DNA of 64,000 nt from Corynebacterium testudinoris. Its GTDB lineage: Bacteria; Actinomycetota; Actinomycetes; Mycobacteriales; Mycobacteriaceae. Positions 13,370-22,208 of the stretch are shown in pieces. Position 1 is the stretch's first letter, and every line of letters begins with the position of its first letter. The stretch lies in contig NZ_CP011545.1 of NCBI RefSeq assembly GCF_001021045.1, forward strand, positions 1,736,001 through 1,800,000, read 5' to 3'. A program made the translations under genes and the position numbers. The notes beneath the pieces were generated by a model. The model was not told where the DNA came from, did not search any database, and saw nothing but the letters and a program-made list of their open reading frames with translations.

Positions 13370-14349
13370 GTATCGTCCCGCTGATCCAAAACCATCGCCG
13401 TGGCATCTACGTTCTCGAATTCGAGGATGGCTGCCGCTATGTTGGGCTAAGCGTCAATGTGGTCAATCGGTTTACCAGCCACCTTCATGGTTCCTCCCAC
13501 CATGACGGCTGGAAAGACGTCGTGGCGCTTCGATTCCGAGAAATGCCAGAAGGCAATCTCCGAGAGGCAGAAATCGATGAAATCCTCCGTCAGCAATCCT
13601 TGGGGTACGAACTCCGCAACAAGAGTCTGAACTTTGGGCACCGGCAAAAAGCCAAGCTCGACGAAGATGTATCGGTCGAGGATCAACAACACTGGGCCCT
13701 CGGGGACGGCCAGTACGATCTCGCTGACCTCCACAAACGTCCGTCACTGGGGCCCGGCGAACAGAGCAAATTGTCTTCTCACGTTCCGTCGAAGGTTTCC
13801 AAGGAAGTGTACGACGGGGTTCTCGATGACATCGCGTTTTGTCTGAGCCACATCATTCCGGATGCGGTGGACCTCGAGTCTAAATACTGGACTGTGTCCG
13901 ACTGGCCGGACACCGCGGGGGGCCGCTTTGCAACGCTAAACGTCGGCGCCCTCGAGCTCGCTTATTTCCCCCGTCCTCCGGAACTCGATCCTAGCGGGCT
14001 AACCAATGATACATTCAGCTTCGCGTTCTTCAATTTGCCTCCGGAAGCCCTTGAGGACGGCGATGAAGGATTCGCTTTTACCAACGATGGTGTAAGCGGC
14101 TTCATTGAGCCGGTTTCCTACAAGATGTCTGACGCGGTCCGCCTAGGCTTACCGGTAGGGCATCTTCGAGACTTCTTTGCCAACAAGCAGGAATTACTGA
14201 CCGATGCTCGGCTATTTGCCCTCGATATCATGCGATACCGAGATTCGGGGATCTTCCGTCGCCACCACAGTCCGACTCTGGCCGGTGAGATTTTTGATCA
14301 CCATCAAAGTCTGTTGGATAACTCTGGGAAGCAAAACCAGGCGAATTAA
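13366..14349 (+). CDS. GIY-YIG domain protein of unknown function
   Basis: 327 residues from the ATG at 13366, chosen because it has GGAG six bases upstream and overlaps the preceding stop (ATGA); the open frame itself begins at 13309. Residues ~11-60 carry the GIY-YIG nuclease signature: GIYVLEFEDG, CRYVGLSVNVVNRFTSHL, with GIY and YVG in the right spacing and a following arginine. The C-terminal ~230 residues are not recognised. GIY-YIG domains occur in repair nucleases, homing and restriction enzymes and mobile-element proteins. The stop overlaps the convergent membrane-protein gene by 4 bases. Codon use is less GC-rich than the neighbouring housekeeping genes. Confidence 0.75.
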   Translation: MSIVPLIQNHRRGIYVLEFEDGCRYVGLSVNVVNRFTSHLHGSSHHDGWKDVVALRFREMPEGNLREAEIDEILRQQSLGYELRNKSLNFGHRQKAKLDEDVSVEDQQHWALGDGQYDLADLHKRPSLGPGEQSKLSSHVPSKVSKEVYDGVLDDIAFCLSHIIPDAVDLESKYWTVSDWPDTAGGRFATLNVGALELAYFPRPPELDPSGLTNDTFSFAFFNLPPEALEDGDEGFAFTNDGVSGFIEPVSYKMSDAVRLGLPVGHLRDFFANKQELLTDARLFALDIMRYRDSGIFRRHHSPTLAGEIFDHHQSLLDNSGKQNQAN

Positions 14350-15101
14350 GCCCCGGCGTTCTTCCTCTGCGATTGCCGCCACACCCGGAAGAACACAACT
14401 CCCAATAGTGCGAGCGTGAACCATAGCAGGTAGCGGTTGACGATGGTGACGACGTCGAGGACTTCGTCGCCGTAGCGGAAGCCCAGCCACATCATGATGC
14501 CGTTGATAACGAGGATGCTGGCGACATTGATGGCGAGTACGATCCACAGCCGCACTTTGAACAGACCGGCGACGGCATTAACGATGTTGCCGGGCACCGG
14601 GCCTGGTGCGTATCCGGCGGGAATGAGGGCTAGGGTCAGCGCCGTCGCTTTACCCGACTCGGACGACACGGCCCGTTGGAAGAAGCGATGAGCGCGGGGC
14701 ATGTACTGCAGGGACATGTCGATGAACTCCATTCCCCAGCGCTTGCCCATGAACCAGTAGATGGGGACGAACTTCGCCGCGCCGATGACGGTGCACAGCA
14801 GGTACACCAACCACAGCCCATTGCCCACTGAGGCATTTGCGCCAGAGACCACCGCGCTGGTGTACCCGCCGACGAGCAGCGTGTAGGCCAGGGGGTGGGA
14901 CAGGAGATAGGCGCGCAGGGGGATCAGCGAGAGGGAGAAGACACCCATGGCGAACAGCGCGAACAGCAGCCATATGTCTGCCTTCTCCGGGTGGGAGATG
15001 AAGGAGGGGAAGTCCGAGGAGTCCTTAGGCTCCTCCACAGCCTCCGAAGTCTCCGTGACCTCCAGCTGTTCGTCCCGCTCGTCCTGCGGATTGCTACTCA
15101 T
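14346..15101 (-). CDS. integral membrane protein, VTT/DedA-like candidate
   Basis: 251 residues from the ATG at 15101 (MSSNPQDERDEQ), which is preceded by GGTGA at correct spacing; a 15-codon upstream extension is rejected. The first ~45 residues are acidic and cytoplasmic, followed by about six hydrophobic segments. The segment MGKRWG...ALTLALIPAGYAPGPVPGN and the following helices resemble the VTT (SNARE-associated, DedA-like) layout of a GRRFG-type loop followed by a proline/glycine-rich re-entrant region, but similarity is loose. Function unknown; DedA proteins affect lipid flipping and envelope homeostasis. Confidence 0.6.
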   Translation of the reverse strand: MSSNPQDERDEQLEVTETSEAVEEPKDSSDFPSFISHPEKADIWLLFALFAMGVFSLSLIPLRAYLLSHPLAYTLLVGGYTSAVVSGANASVGNGLWLVYLLCTVIGAAKFVPIYWFMGKRWGMEFIDMSLQYMPRAHRFFQRAVSSESGKATALTLALIPAGYAPGPVPGNIVNAVAGLFKVRLWIVLAINVASILVINGIMMWLGFRYGDEVLDVVTIVNRYLLWFTLALLGVVFFRVWRQSQRKNAGA

Positions 15102-15199
15102 CTGTTCACCAATCGGGCCATGCCAGAGATCGTATGTCGGCAACATGGGATTGTCTCACTGAGGCCGGAGAAACCACCTAAGATCCACAGGTGCATCGT

Positions 15200-15577
15200 T
15201 TAGCTCCCGCCGTGTTGCCACGCGCAGGAAGCAGAGACACCGGGATCGGTGGTGCCTTCGTTGCTGGTGCCATACCAATATGAGTTGGCGGGCAGGGCTG
15301 CCACGACCGCTTTCGTCGCGTCTTTCAGCGATAGATCGGAGGTGCCGTTGACCACGACGCGGTGCAGGGATTCCACCACAGGCTGGTGGCCTTCGATCTG
15401 GGCGTATTGGTTGACCAACATATTGTCGGGCTCGCAGGTGAGGTCGACCAAGTCGGCGTGGATGGTATCCACGTGGTAGCCAAATTCGGCAAGCGTGGCG
15501 GGCATCGTGGGGGCCAGGTGCTCCCAGTCTGAGGTGCGGATGAGCACGTTGAGGTCGGTGGAGATAGGTCGAGTCAT
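15200..15577 (-). CDS. small conserved-looking protein of unknown function downstream of trmD
   Basis: 125 residues from the ATG at 15577 (MTRPISTDLNVLIRTSDW). AAGGAG lies eight bases upstream, inside the 3' end of trmD, and the start codon begins one base after the trmD stop, so it is probably the last gene of the rimM-trmD operon. No signal peptide, membrane segment or known motif was recognised; a single Cys pair (C50 region and the C-terminal SCAW) is present. Confidence 0.65.
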   Translation of the reverse strand: MTRPISTDLNVLIRTSDWEHLAPTMPATLAEFGYHVDTIHADLVDLTCEPDNMLVNQYAQIEGHQPVVESLHRVVVNGTSDLSLKDATKAVVAALPANSYWYGTSNEGTTDPGVSASCAWQHGGS

Positions 15578-15578
15578 G

Positions 15579-16445
15579 TCATTCTCCTTGTTCGTCGAGG
15601 TGTTCGTCGAGGTGCAGGTCGAGGAAGGCTCGGTCGGCGTCGGACAGGTCAGCGTGGGCAAGCAATTCGGGTCGCACGGCCTGGGTTCGAGCTAGGGCCT
15701 GCTCGCGGCGCCACTGGTCCACCAGGGCGTGGTTCCCGGAGAAGAGGACTTCGGGGACGTCGAGTCCGCGCCACGTGCGCGGTTTGGTGTAGCTAGGGCC
15801 TTCGAGGAGCCCATCGGAGAAGCTGTCTTCCTCGTGGCTGCGGCGGTTGCCCAGGACCCCGGGGATGAGGCGAACGATGGCTTCGGTGATAACGAGGACA
15901 GCTACTTCCCCACCGATGAGCACGTAATCGCCGATGGAGACTTCGCGCACGCGGTAGCGCTGGGCGGCGTCGTCGATGACGCGCTGGTCAATGCCTTCGT
16001 AGCGCCCGCAAGCGAAGACGATGTGTTCTTCGTTCGACCACGCCTGCGCGTCTGTCTGGGTGAATGGTGTGCCCGCGGGCGTGGGCACGATGAGCAGGGG
16101 CAGGTCTGATTCCTCGCCACCGTCGTAGGAGTGCTTCTCCACGCCTTCGACGTCGTCGTGACGTGGTTTATCCAGGTGGGGCAGGGAGGACTGCAAGTCG
16201 GAGTTCTGTGCGACGGTGCCGGCGGCGACGCAATCAAGCGCGGGGCCCCACACCTCCGGCTTCATCACCATGCCGGGACCACCGCCGTAGGGCGAATCGT
16301 CGACGGATTTGTGGACATCGGTGGCCCAGTGCCGCAGGTCGTGCACGCCGACGGCCAGGATCCCCTGTTCGATGGCCTTGCCCAAGAGTGCATGGCGCAG
16401 GGGGTCGAGGTACTCGGGGAAGATCGTGACGGCGTCTATTCTCAC
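15579..16445 (-). CDS. trmD: tRNA (guanine-N1-)-methyltransferase TrmD
   Basis: 288 residues. TrmD methylates G37 next to the anticodon using S-adenosylmethionine through a trefoil-knot SPOUT fold. Signatures are [63 protein letters not shown] and [15 protein letters not shown]. Compared with the ~255-residue E. coli enzyme there is an extra hydrophilic segment of roughly 30-35 residues (around [20 protein letters not shown]) between the first motif and the CGRYEG motif. The start overlaps the rimM stop by 4 bases. Confidence 0.96.
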   Translation of the reverse strand: MRIDAVTIFPEYLDPLRHALLGKAIEQGILAVGVHDLRHWATDVHKSVDDSPYGGGPGMVMKPEVWGPALDCVAAGTVAQNSDLQSSLPHLDKPRHDDVEGVEKHSYDGGEESDLPLLIVPTPAGTPFTQTDAQAWSNEEHIVFACGRYEGIDQRVIDDAAQRYRVREVSIGDYVLIGGEVAVLVITEAIVRLIPGVLGNRRSHEEDSFSDGLLEGPSYTKPRTWRGLDVPEVLFSGNHALVDQWRREQALARTQAVRPELLAHADLSDADRAFLDLHLDEHLDEQGE

Positions 16446-17008
16446 AGGTCCAGCAACCCTTCGGGCGGGGTGATCACGATCGCTTCGTTGTCCAGATCCA
16501 CGATCGGGACGATGGCATGGACGAACGGCACCAGTGCCTGGCCACCCTCGTCGAGCGCAACCTCGAGCAGTCGCTGGGCGGGCCCGCGGACGACGCCGGT
16601 CACCTCGCCGATATCCACCGGCTCCGGCTGCGCGCCCTCATAAGCCCGGGCGTTGGCCTCGTCCTCGGAGACATCGCCGACGTTAAGCACCCGCAGCCCC
16701 ACGAGCTCGTGATCGTAATAAGCATCCTCATCGTCATCGACGACCGGAGCGGCGAAAAAGCGTAGACCCCGGAGGGTATCCGCTTCGTTGCGCCCGGGAA
16801 TCTCATCGAACGTGACCAGCAGGCGATTCTGATGCGGCCGCACTGACTTCACGGTCAGCGTCAGTGTCTTGCCCGTCTGCTTGCCGGTGAGCACCTCACC
16901 CACCGCGAAACGTCCCTCCGGATCGTCGGTTGTGGGGTCGACGACGAGTTCGCCTCGCACGCCGTGGGGTTTGATCACTCGGCCGATCTGTACGTCGTTC
17001 TCATTCAC
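16442..17008 (-). CDS. rimM: ribosome maturation factor RimM
   Basis: 188 residues from a GTG start. RimM helps assemble the head of the 30S subunit and binds S19. Visible features are the N-terminal [17 protein letters not shown], the [15 protein letters not shown] segment, and the C-terminal PRC-barrel with VGEVTG-type sequence ([18 protein letters not shown]) and [14 protein letters not shown]. An acidic insert ([13 protein letters not shown]) lies before the barrel. It is coupled to trmD, but rpsP, its usual upstream neighbour, is 10 kb away. Confidence 0.95.
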   Translation of the reverse strand: MNENDVQIGRVIKPHGVRGELVVDPTTDDPEGRFAVGEVLTGKQTGKTLTLTVKSVRPHQNRLLVTFDEIPGRNEADTLRGLRFFAAPVVDDDEDAYYDHELVGLRVLNVGDVSEDEANARAYEGAQPEPVDIGEVTGVVRGPAQRLLEVALDEGGQALVPFVHAIVPIVDLDNEAIVITPPEGLLDL

Positions 17009-17042
17009 GCCTTAGATCGTAGCCGCTACTACTCTCGGGATC

Positions 17043-17462
17043 ATGGCTGAGCATTCCGTTCCCACCAACTCCCCCGACACCTTCGGCGACGCTTCAGTGC
17101 ACGATTCGACAGGCATGACTGTCCTATCGCTTATCGACGCCGCCCCGTCCCCCAACCCCGCACGGCCCCGCCCTGCGGTGCAGCGCCTCCTTCAAGGAGA
17201 CGGCGCCAACCTCATCGTCTTTAACTTTGCGCCTGGCCAGGATCTCCCCGACCACCAAGCTGCCCATCCCATCACCGTGCAGTGTCTCTCCGGCACCTTG
17301 GACTTCACCACTGGTGGGGAGACTGTGCGGTTAAGTCCGGGCATGGTCGTTCACCTGCGTGATCACATCGTCCACCGCGTCGAATGCCCGCCGGATGCTT
17401 CGGACGAATCCAACATTTTGCTGCTGACGATGCTCACGGGTGAACGACACCTACGTGACTAA
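17043..17462 (+). CDS. cupin domain protein
   Basis: 139 residues. The central part fits a small single-domain cupin: NLIVFNFAPGQDLPDHQAAHPITVQCLSGTL is motif 1 with histidines for metal binding, and LSPGMVVHLRDHIVHRVE is motif 2. The substrate is unknown. It diverges from rimM with only ~34 bases between the starts, so the two promoters overlap or the transcript is nearly leaderless. Confidence 0.85.
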   Translation: MAEHSVPTNSPDTFGDASVHDSTGMTVLSLIDAAPSPNPARPRPAVQRLLQGDGANLIVFNFAPGQDLPDHQAAHPITVQCLSGTLDFTTGGETVRLSPGMVVHLRDHIVHRVECPPDASDESNILLLTMLTGERHLRD

Positions 17463-17617
17463 GCTGGCTCTTCACGTCGTGGAGTGCGCTGATCCGCCCC
17501 TGTAGCTGCCCAGAGTAAATCAAACACCGCAACAAAATGTAGTGGTCCAGGTTGCGAAACCCCAACGCAATTCCTGTGCCCCTAGTATTCTCTGGAGCTA
17601 AATACGAGGATTCCATA

Positions 17618-17944
17618 TCAGGGGCTAATCCCGTATATTGACACCGCAAGCATAAAGGTGAAAATGAAAAGATATCCAACGAGGAAACCACTCCACATTC
17701 CCCACCCCAAAGCAAGAATGAGATACTGCCCACGTCGATAACGATACAAGATAGCACCTGTGGCGACTATTATTCCAAACAGAATTATCTGACTGATGAA
17801 AAAGCCCAGGATCCAACGCATCTCTCGCTCTAGGACAGCTTCAATTGGCAGAAGACTGTAGCGGAGTAGATACCCAAGCACCAAACCGGATAGAAAAAGT
17901 AGGCCGATGCCCACTCTTCTTCTCCATTTGTTAGTTGAGGTCAC
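17618..17944 (-). CDS. small membrane protein overlapping the LGFP/DUF6973 gene; candidate immunity protein
   Basis: 108 residues from a GTG that lies inside the last 14 bases of the upstream LGFP gene, so translation is probably coupled. Three to four hydrophobic segments are visible (VGIGLLFLSGLVLGYLL, ILGFFISQIILFGIIVATG and two merged ones near the C-terminus) separated by short basic loops. No family recognised. A small membrane protein encoded directly after, and overlapping, a secreted protein with a C-terminal toxin-like domain is the usual arrangement of an effector and its immunity protein; that role is inference. Base composition is clearly more AT-rich than in neighbouring core genes. 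Confidence 0.6.
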   Translation of the reverse strand: MTSTNKWRRRVGIGLLFLSGLVLGYLLRYSLLPIEAVLEREMRWILGFFISQIILFGIIVATGAILYRYRRGQYLILALGWGMWSGFLVGYLFIFTFMLAVSIYGISP

Positions 17945-19992
17945 GTTTCAAGACCACCAAATCATTGCCGTAGAGGGGGAGTTCATTTTGGGGAGCTAGA
18001 GTTTCTCGCGCCGACAAGGCGTATCTTATGCAAACATTCTCAATTTCTTCAGGTTTCCCATCCAACCGGATTCCAACTTGGCGCCCAGTGTAATTGTTGT
18101 AGATGTCCATTCCTGCAGTCTGCGCTGGTGTATACACTCCATTTGGATCAGAGATGACATCGCGCTCATGCGCTTGCGCCATTCGTGACGCGAATCCGGC
18201 GTTTGATGCATCGGTAGTCAGACCCTGCCACACGCAGTGTCGGGCAGCATCGCCTTCGTTGTCATGAGGAGGTAAGACCAAACTCTCTCCTACAGCTTTC
18301 GCTTGTTCATGAGCACCTGATCGATAAGCTCGCACGCAGTGGTAAAGTTCATTTTGACAGACAGCCTTTTCGTGATCCCCGGCGTTAATTCCGACGTAGT
18401 TCGAGACCGCATCCCCTACAGCCACGCCACTAACTCGAAGCTCGGCATGCTGGGCCCTCGCATGATTCCGCATCATATTTGCCGATTCGTCGCCCGAAAG
18501 GTGAAACGTGACTTCGTTGCCATTGAGCTGGGTGTCAATGTCGACCCAGTTGTCTGAATGAACAAGGGATGTTGGAGTTACGATAGCAGCAATTTCTTGA
18601 CCCGCAGCGTTTACAACACTGACTCGGCTCGTATACCTGGATTCAAGATGTAAGCCATCGGGGAGGCCCACTAGAATGCGAAAATTGGGGTTTTCGGAAG
18701 GATTTTTGAATGTGATATCATAACCTATATCGAATTTCCCACCTGGGGTCAGTGACACTCGGAAGTCATTATTTTCAAGAACTGCTGATGATCCCTCAAT
18801 GGAAGGTTGGAACGTTTCCGGCGAAAGTACACCAAGAGAGTATCTACCTAAGTCGCCGAATAGGTTTACTGGGACGTGAGGGGAGGATAGGAATCCCCCC
18901 TGGAACTGCTGACTTACTGAAAGCGAGGAGCCCCCTGTTGGATCTTCAACGGGATAGCCAAGCGTTCCCATTTCACTGCCTGCTGTTGCCCACTGGTGAA
19001 GAATTTCACCGAAAACGGGGTGCGCTCCGTGGTGGGGGTGCCAGTAAATGCTGCCGTGTTGGAAGACACTGAAGCGTCCGATACCGTCGGCGGTTTTGGC
19101 TTCATCAGCTATCGGAAATCCGAGTTCACTGTCGGGACCCCCCATAGCCAGCCACTTGTCGAGGATCAGGCCGTTAATGCTAGCGACATGAGCGCCTTGT
19201 GCCAACGGAGTGCGATACATTCTTCCACCCTGGAAGTACTGCACCCAACCATTCAGTTCACCGTCTTGGGGAGTCGTACCTCGCACCGGAACCTCTGCGC
19301 GCGTCGGGTATCCGAGCCATCCCTGTTCCCATCCGTTGCGGTCCCACACCACTGCACTGCGGGTAGTCACGGCGTGGGCGCCGGTGTTCGGGTGCCAGTA
19401 GATGAAGCCGTTGCGGAACCTCTGACGGTAGCCCTGTCCGTCAGGGTTGAGATACATCGGTTCGACCGGGTGCATGAGCCAGCCGAACTGTCCACCCAGG
19501 GATTCGTAGGCCGCCAGGATGGCACCGCACACCTGGTGGGGCGAGAAGAAGAAAGTCCTGCAGTTTGATGCCCGCGCCATCGTCTGATCATCGAGCCTAT
19601 CCAGACTGTTCAGGGAATTGATACTGGGTAGGGCGTCCTGCTCGGTGGCTATAGCGATCTTTGCTGCATCAGCGTCTGCCTTGCTCACGTCTGCGGGTAG
19701 GCCGATAGTATCGGACCACATTTCTCCAGGGGCCAGCGATGTTTCAGGCTCGCCTGCTGCCTGGGTGGCGCGGACGAGATCGTGATAGGCGGCGAGTTCG
19801 GTGTCGCTGACGCCTCCGACACCGTCCACCACGGGGGTGACATGTGGATCTTGCTCATATTCGGCGACGTAGGCGTCGATCTCATCGGGGGTGACGGTAC
19901 GGTCAGCTTGGGCAATGGCTACCGCGGGCACGACCCCCCCCGGTCATAATGAAGGCCGCAGCCACGGCGGCGATCCGTTTCAGTGGTGTCAC
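17931..19992 (-). CDS. secreted LGFP-repeat protein with C-terminal DUF6973-like domain; reading frame broken in signal peptide by an 8-G tract
   Basis: The main frame (GTG at 19931 to 17931, 666 residues) starts in the middle of a signal peptide. The expected start is GTG 19992, with AAGGAG seven bases before it, reading VTPLKRIAAVAAAFIMTGG; this frame joins the main frame only if the G run at 19934-19941 has 7 rather than 8 G. After the signal peptide come ~100 residues of unknown type, about four LGFP repeats (GQFGWLMHPVEP, GWLGYPTRAEV, DSELGFPIADEA, EMGTLGYPVEDP, each with a F-x-x-G-x-I/F-YWHP partner), a beta-rich section, and near residues 535-640 a region resembling DUF6973 (DAARHCVW, AHERDVISDPNGVY, MDIYNNYTGRQVG). 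LGFP repeats are thought to bind the corynebacterial cell wall. Sequence is AT-richer toward the 3' half. Confidence 0.7.
19934..19941 (-). repeat. homopolymeric tract of eight G (minus strand) inside the signal-peptide coding region
   Basis: Eight consecutive C on the plus strand. With seven the signal peptide and the LGFP protein are in one frame; with eight the signal-peptide frame leaves the LGFP frame and reaches a stop within about ten codons (GGT AGC CAT TGC CCA AGC TGA). The tract could be a slippage hotspot giving phase variation, a fixed mutation, or a sequencing error. Confidence 0.85.
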
Positions 19993-20084
19993 CGGGAATC
20001 TCCTTGGCATTTAGTGAGTGTCCCCCGTCACTCTAAACGCAAAGCGCAGGAAATGTGAGAAAGCCCATCTACTGAGGGTGATTA

Positions 20085-20132
20085 TTGGGGGTGCCCCAAT
20101 GTTTGTGTCAAGTGGTCGGGGACACACTTGAC
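20085..20132. repeat. two adjacent palindromes, possible insertion-element scar
   Basis: TTGGGGGTGCCCCAA (near 20086-20100) is followed by GTCAAGTGGTC (20107-20117), a GGG loop and GACACACTTGAC (20121-20132), forming an 11-bp stem with one bulged base. The surrounding 19993-20362 stretch has no recognisable gene. The arrangement resembles the end of an insertion element or a strong RNA hairpin; no transposase remains. Confidence 0.35.
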
Positions 20133-20362
20133 GCGATGTTCCGGGGGTAGTGCACTGCTGACCGTTGGGTTTTGGTAAGTAGCTGACTCCGGGCGTATCA
20201 AACTGTGTGCGCCGGGGGATTTCTTACAGGTACTCCCCAAGGCGGCTCGGGTAGGCCACAGCCATCTGAATAGTGGCCTGCCTCCACCCAGCAACACGCG
20301 CGTCCTCCCCGCAGGCATCAGGGTATTGCACCGACCACTCGGATCTAAGACGCACTCTCTAA

Positions 20363-20542
20363 GTGGAAGAGCCCCTTTTGCGCGACACGGTCACTCCTCG
20401 ATCCGCACTCGTCACCGTGACTCATGACTTGGAGCTAGCAGTGACAGCTGATCGTGTCGTCGTTCTCTTCGATGGGAGAACTGGCGAGGTACTTCAAGCA
20501 CCGTCCGTTGAACGAGTCTTTGAGGCAATGCGAACTTCTTGA
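20363..20542 (+). pseudogene. remnant of an ABC transporter ATPase (C-terminal end only)
   Basis: A 59-codon frame starting at GTG 20363 reads ...ALVTVTHDLELAVTADRVV then VLFDGRTGEVLQAPSVERVF and a stop. TVTHDLELAVTADRVVVL is the H-loop and following strand of an ABC ATPase; Walker A, signature and Walker B are all missing, so it is a 5'-truncated relic. No partner gene is nearby. It supports the view that 17.6-20.6 kb is an accessory region with past rearrangements. Confidence 0.7.
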
Positions 20543-20572
20543 TCCTCGGCACGAACCCCACAACCGCTTGAA

Positions 20573-20602
20573 TGGCCTCCCTCCGAAGCCAGAGGGAGGC
20601 CA
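20573..20602. terminator. hairpin terminator downstream of the phosphomutase gene
   Basis: Perfect 11-bp inverted repeat TGGCCTCCCTC / GAGGGAGGCCA with an 8-base loop, 20 bases beyond the stop of the minus-strand nucleoside operon. The T tail is poor on both strands, so termination strength is uncertain, but position and stem stability suit a transcript end. Confidence 0.65.
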
Positions 20603-20621
20603 ATGTGGGTAAATTGCTCCG

Positions 20622-22208
20622 CTAAACGCCCAGTGCGACAGCCAGTTCGCGCTTGATCTCCTCCAGTCGGGCGCGCCCTTCTTCGGGGGATTCGGCGATG
20701 ACTTCGAGGTAGCACTTGAGCTTCGGCTCGGTGCCTGAGGGCCGTGCGATGACGCGGTCGGCGGCGCCAGTGAGGATTGCTAGGCCGGGCGTTCCGGGCA
20801 GTCCGAGGTAGCCGTCGGCCAGGTCGATGGTGCTGGTCACGGGCGATCCGGCGAACTGCTCCGGCGGGTTGGCAGCCAATCGGCCCAGTGCCGCCGCAAT
20901 GTCCGCGGGGTCTTCCATGCGGATGGTCAGCGGGGCGGTGAGGTACCAGCCGTAGACGGTGCCGATATCGGCGAGGAATTCTCCGAGATCGGTCCGGGCG
21001 GCGAGGTCGGCCACGCGCAGGCAGGCGGTGATGCCGTCCTTGTCGCGGACGAACTCCGGGTCGGTGCAGTAGCCGAGGGCTTCCTCGTAGCCGTAGACCA
21101 GGCCCTCGGTGCGAGCGATCCACTTGAAGCCGGTGAGGGTGGGCTGGAAGTTCAAACCGTGGTTCTCGGCGATGCGGGAGAGCAGTCGCGAGGACACGAT
21201 CGAGCAGGCCAGGGTACCGACGGCGCTTCTGCGGGCGGCATCCTCGCCGAGGAGTCCGCCGACTTGGTCGCCGGTGAGCTGCACCCAGCCATCGCCCTGC
21301 GGGATGGCGACGGAACAGCGGTCAGCATCCGGGTCAAGGGCGAGGATGAGGCGGGCTCCCTCGCGCTCCGCGGTGGCGATCGCCAGGTCCAGGGCGCCTG
21401 CTTCCTCCGGGTTGGGGAAGGCGACGGTGGGGAAGTCGGGGTCCGGGGTGAACTGTTCGGCGACGGGGATGATGTTGATGAACCCGGCCCGCCACAGCGC
21501 GGTGCGGAGGACTTCGCCTCCGACTCCGTGCATGGCGGTGATGACGATGGGCATGTCTCGTTCCATGGTTGGGACCAGGGAGACGGCGCGCTCCAGGTAG
21601 GCGTCGAGGACGTCGACGTTCTGCACGCCCTCGGTGCTCCGCGGAATCTCGTCAGCCCAACCGGCGGCCGCGATCTCGGCGGCGATCTCTTTGTCCGCCG
21701 GGGAGACGAGCTGCACGCCGGCTTCGTTGTCGCTGTTGACAACCCTCCCACCAAGGTAGACCTTGTAGCCATTGTCCTGGGGCGGGTTGTGGGAAGCGGT
21801 GACCATGACACCGGCATCACAGTCGAGGTGACGCACAGCGAAGGCGGTGACCGGGGTCGGGAGCTGCGCGGGAAGGAGGAGCACCTCGCACCCGGCGGCA
21901 GCGAGCACCTCGGCGGTGGCGCGCTGGAAATCGGACGAACGGTGGCGGGCATCGCAACCGACGACGACGCGGGGGCGCGGGGTCTTCGACACCAGCCAGG
22001 CGCCAAGCCCGGCGGAGGCGCGGGTGACGGTGGCGACGTTCATGGCCGATTCGCCACCGGCAATCGGGCCGCGCAGGCCCGCGGTGCCGAACTCCAGCGG
22101 ACCGGCGAAGCGGTCTGCGAGCTCGGGGGACGAGGCGTCGATAAGCTCTTTGATCTCGGCGCGAGTGATCGGGTCGGGATCGTGGGTCATCCAGTCGTTG
22201 GGATTCAC
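20622..22208 (-). CDS. phosphohexose/phosphopentose mutase (PMM/PGM family), probably serving as phosphopentomutase
   Basis: 528 residues of the alpha-D-phosphohexomutase superfamily. The phosphoserine loop is [16 protein letters not shown], the magnesium loop is [13 protein letters not shown], the sugar-specificity loop is [10 protein letters not shown] and the phosphate-binding loop is [12 protein letters not shown]. It overlaps deoC by 4 bases and is the last gene of the deoA-deoC operon. Annotations of this group vary (pmmB, pgcA). Because DeoA releases deoxyribose-1-phosphate and DeoC needs deoxyribose-5-phosphate, and no deoB-type enzyme is present, its likely role here is to interconvert them; that is inferred from context. 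Confidence 0.88.
   Translation of the reverse strand: MNPNDWMTHDPDPITRAEIKELIDASSPELADRFAGPLEFGTAGLRGPIAGGESAMNVATVTRASAGLGAWLVSKTPRPRVVVGCDARHRSSDFQRATAEVLAAAGCEVLLLPAQLPTPVTAFAVRHLDCDAGVMVTASHNPPQDNGYKVYLGGRVVNSDNEAGVQLVSPADKEIAAEIAAAGWADEIPRSTEGVQNVDVLDAYLERAVSLVPTMERDMPIVITAMHGVGGEVLRTALWRAGFINIIPVAEQFTPDPDFPTVAFPNPEEAGALDLAIATAEREGARLILALDPDADRCSVAIPQGDGWVQLTGDQVGGLLGEDAARRSAVGTLACSIVSSRLLSRIAENHGLNFQPTLTGFKWIARTEGLVYGYEEALGYCTDPEFVRDKDGITACLRVADLAARTDLGEFLADIGTVYGWYLTAPLTIRMEDPADIAAALGRLAANPPEQFAGSPVTSTIDLADGYLGLPGTPGLAILTGAADRVIARPSGTEPKLKCYLEVIAESPEEGRARLEEIKRELAVALGV

Noticed and set aside
20082-20318. 78-codon open frame on minus
   Set aside because: It covers the palindromes and shows no coding character.
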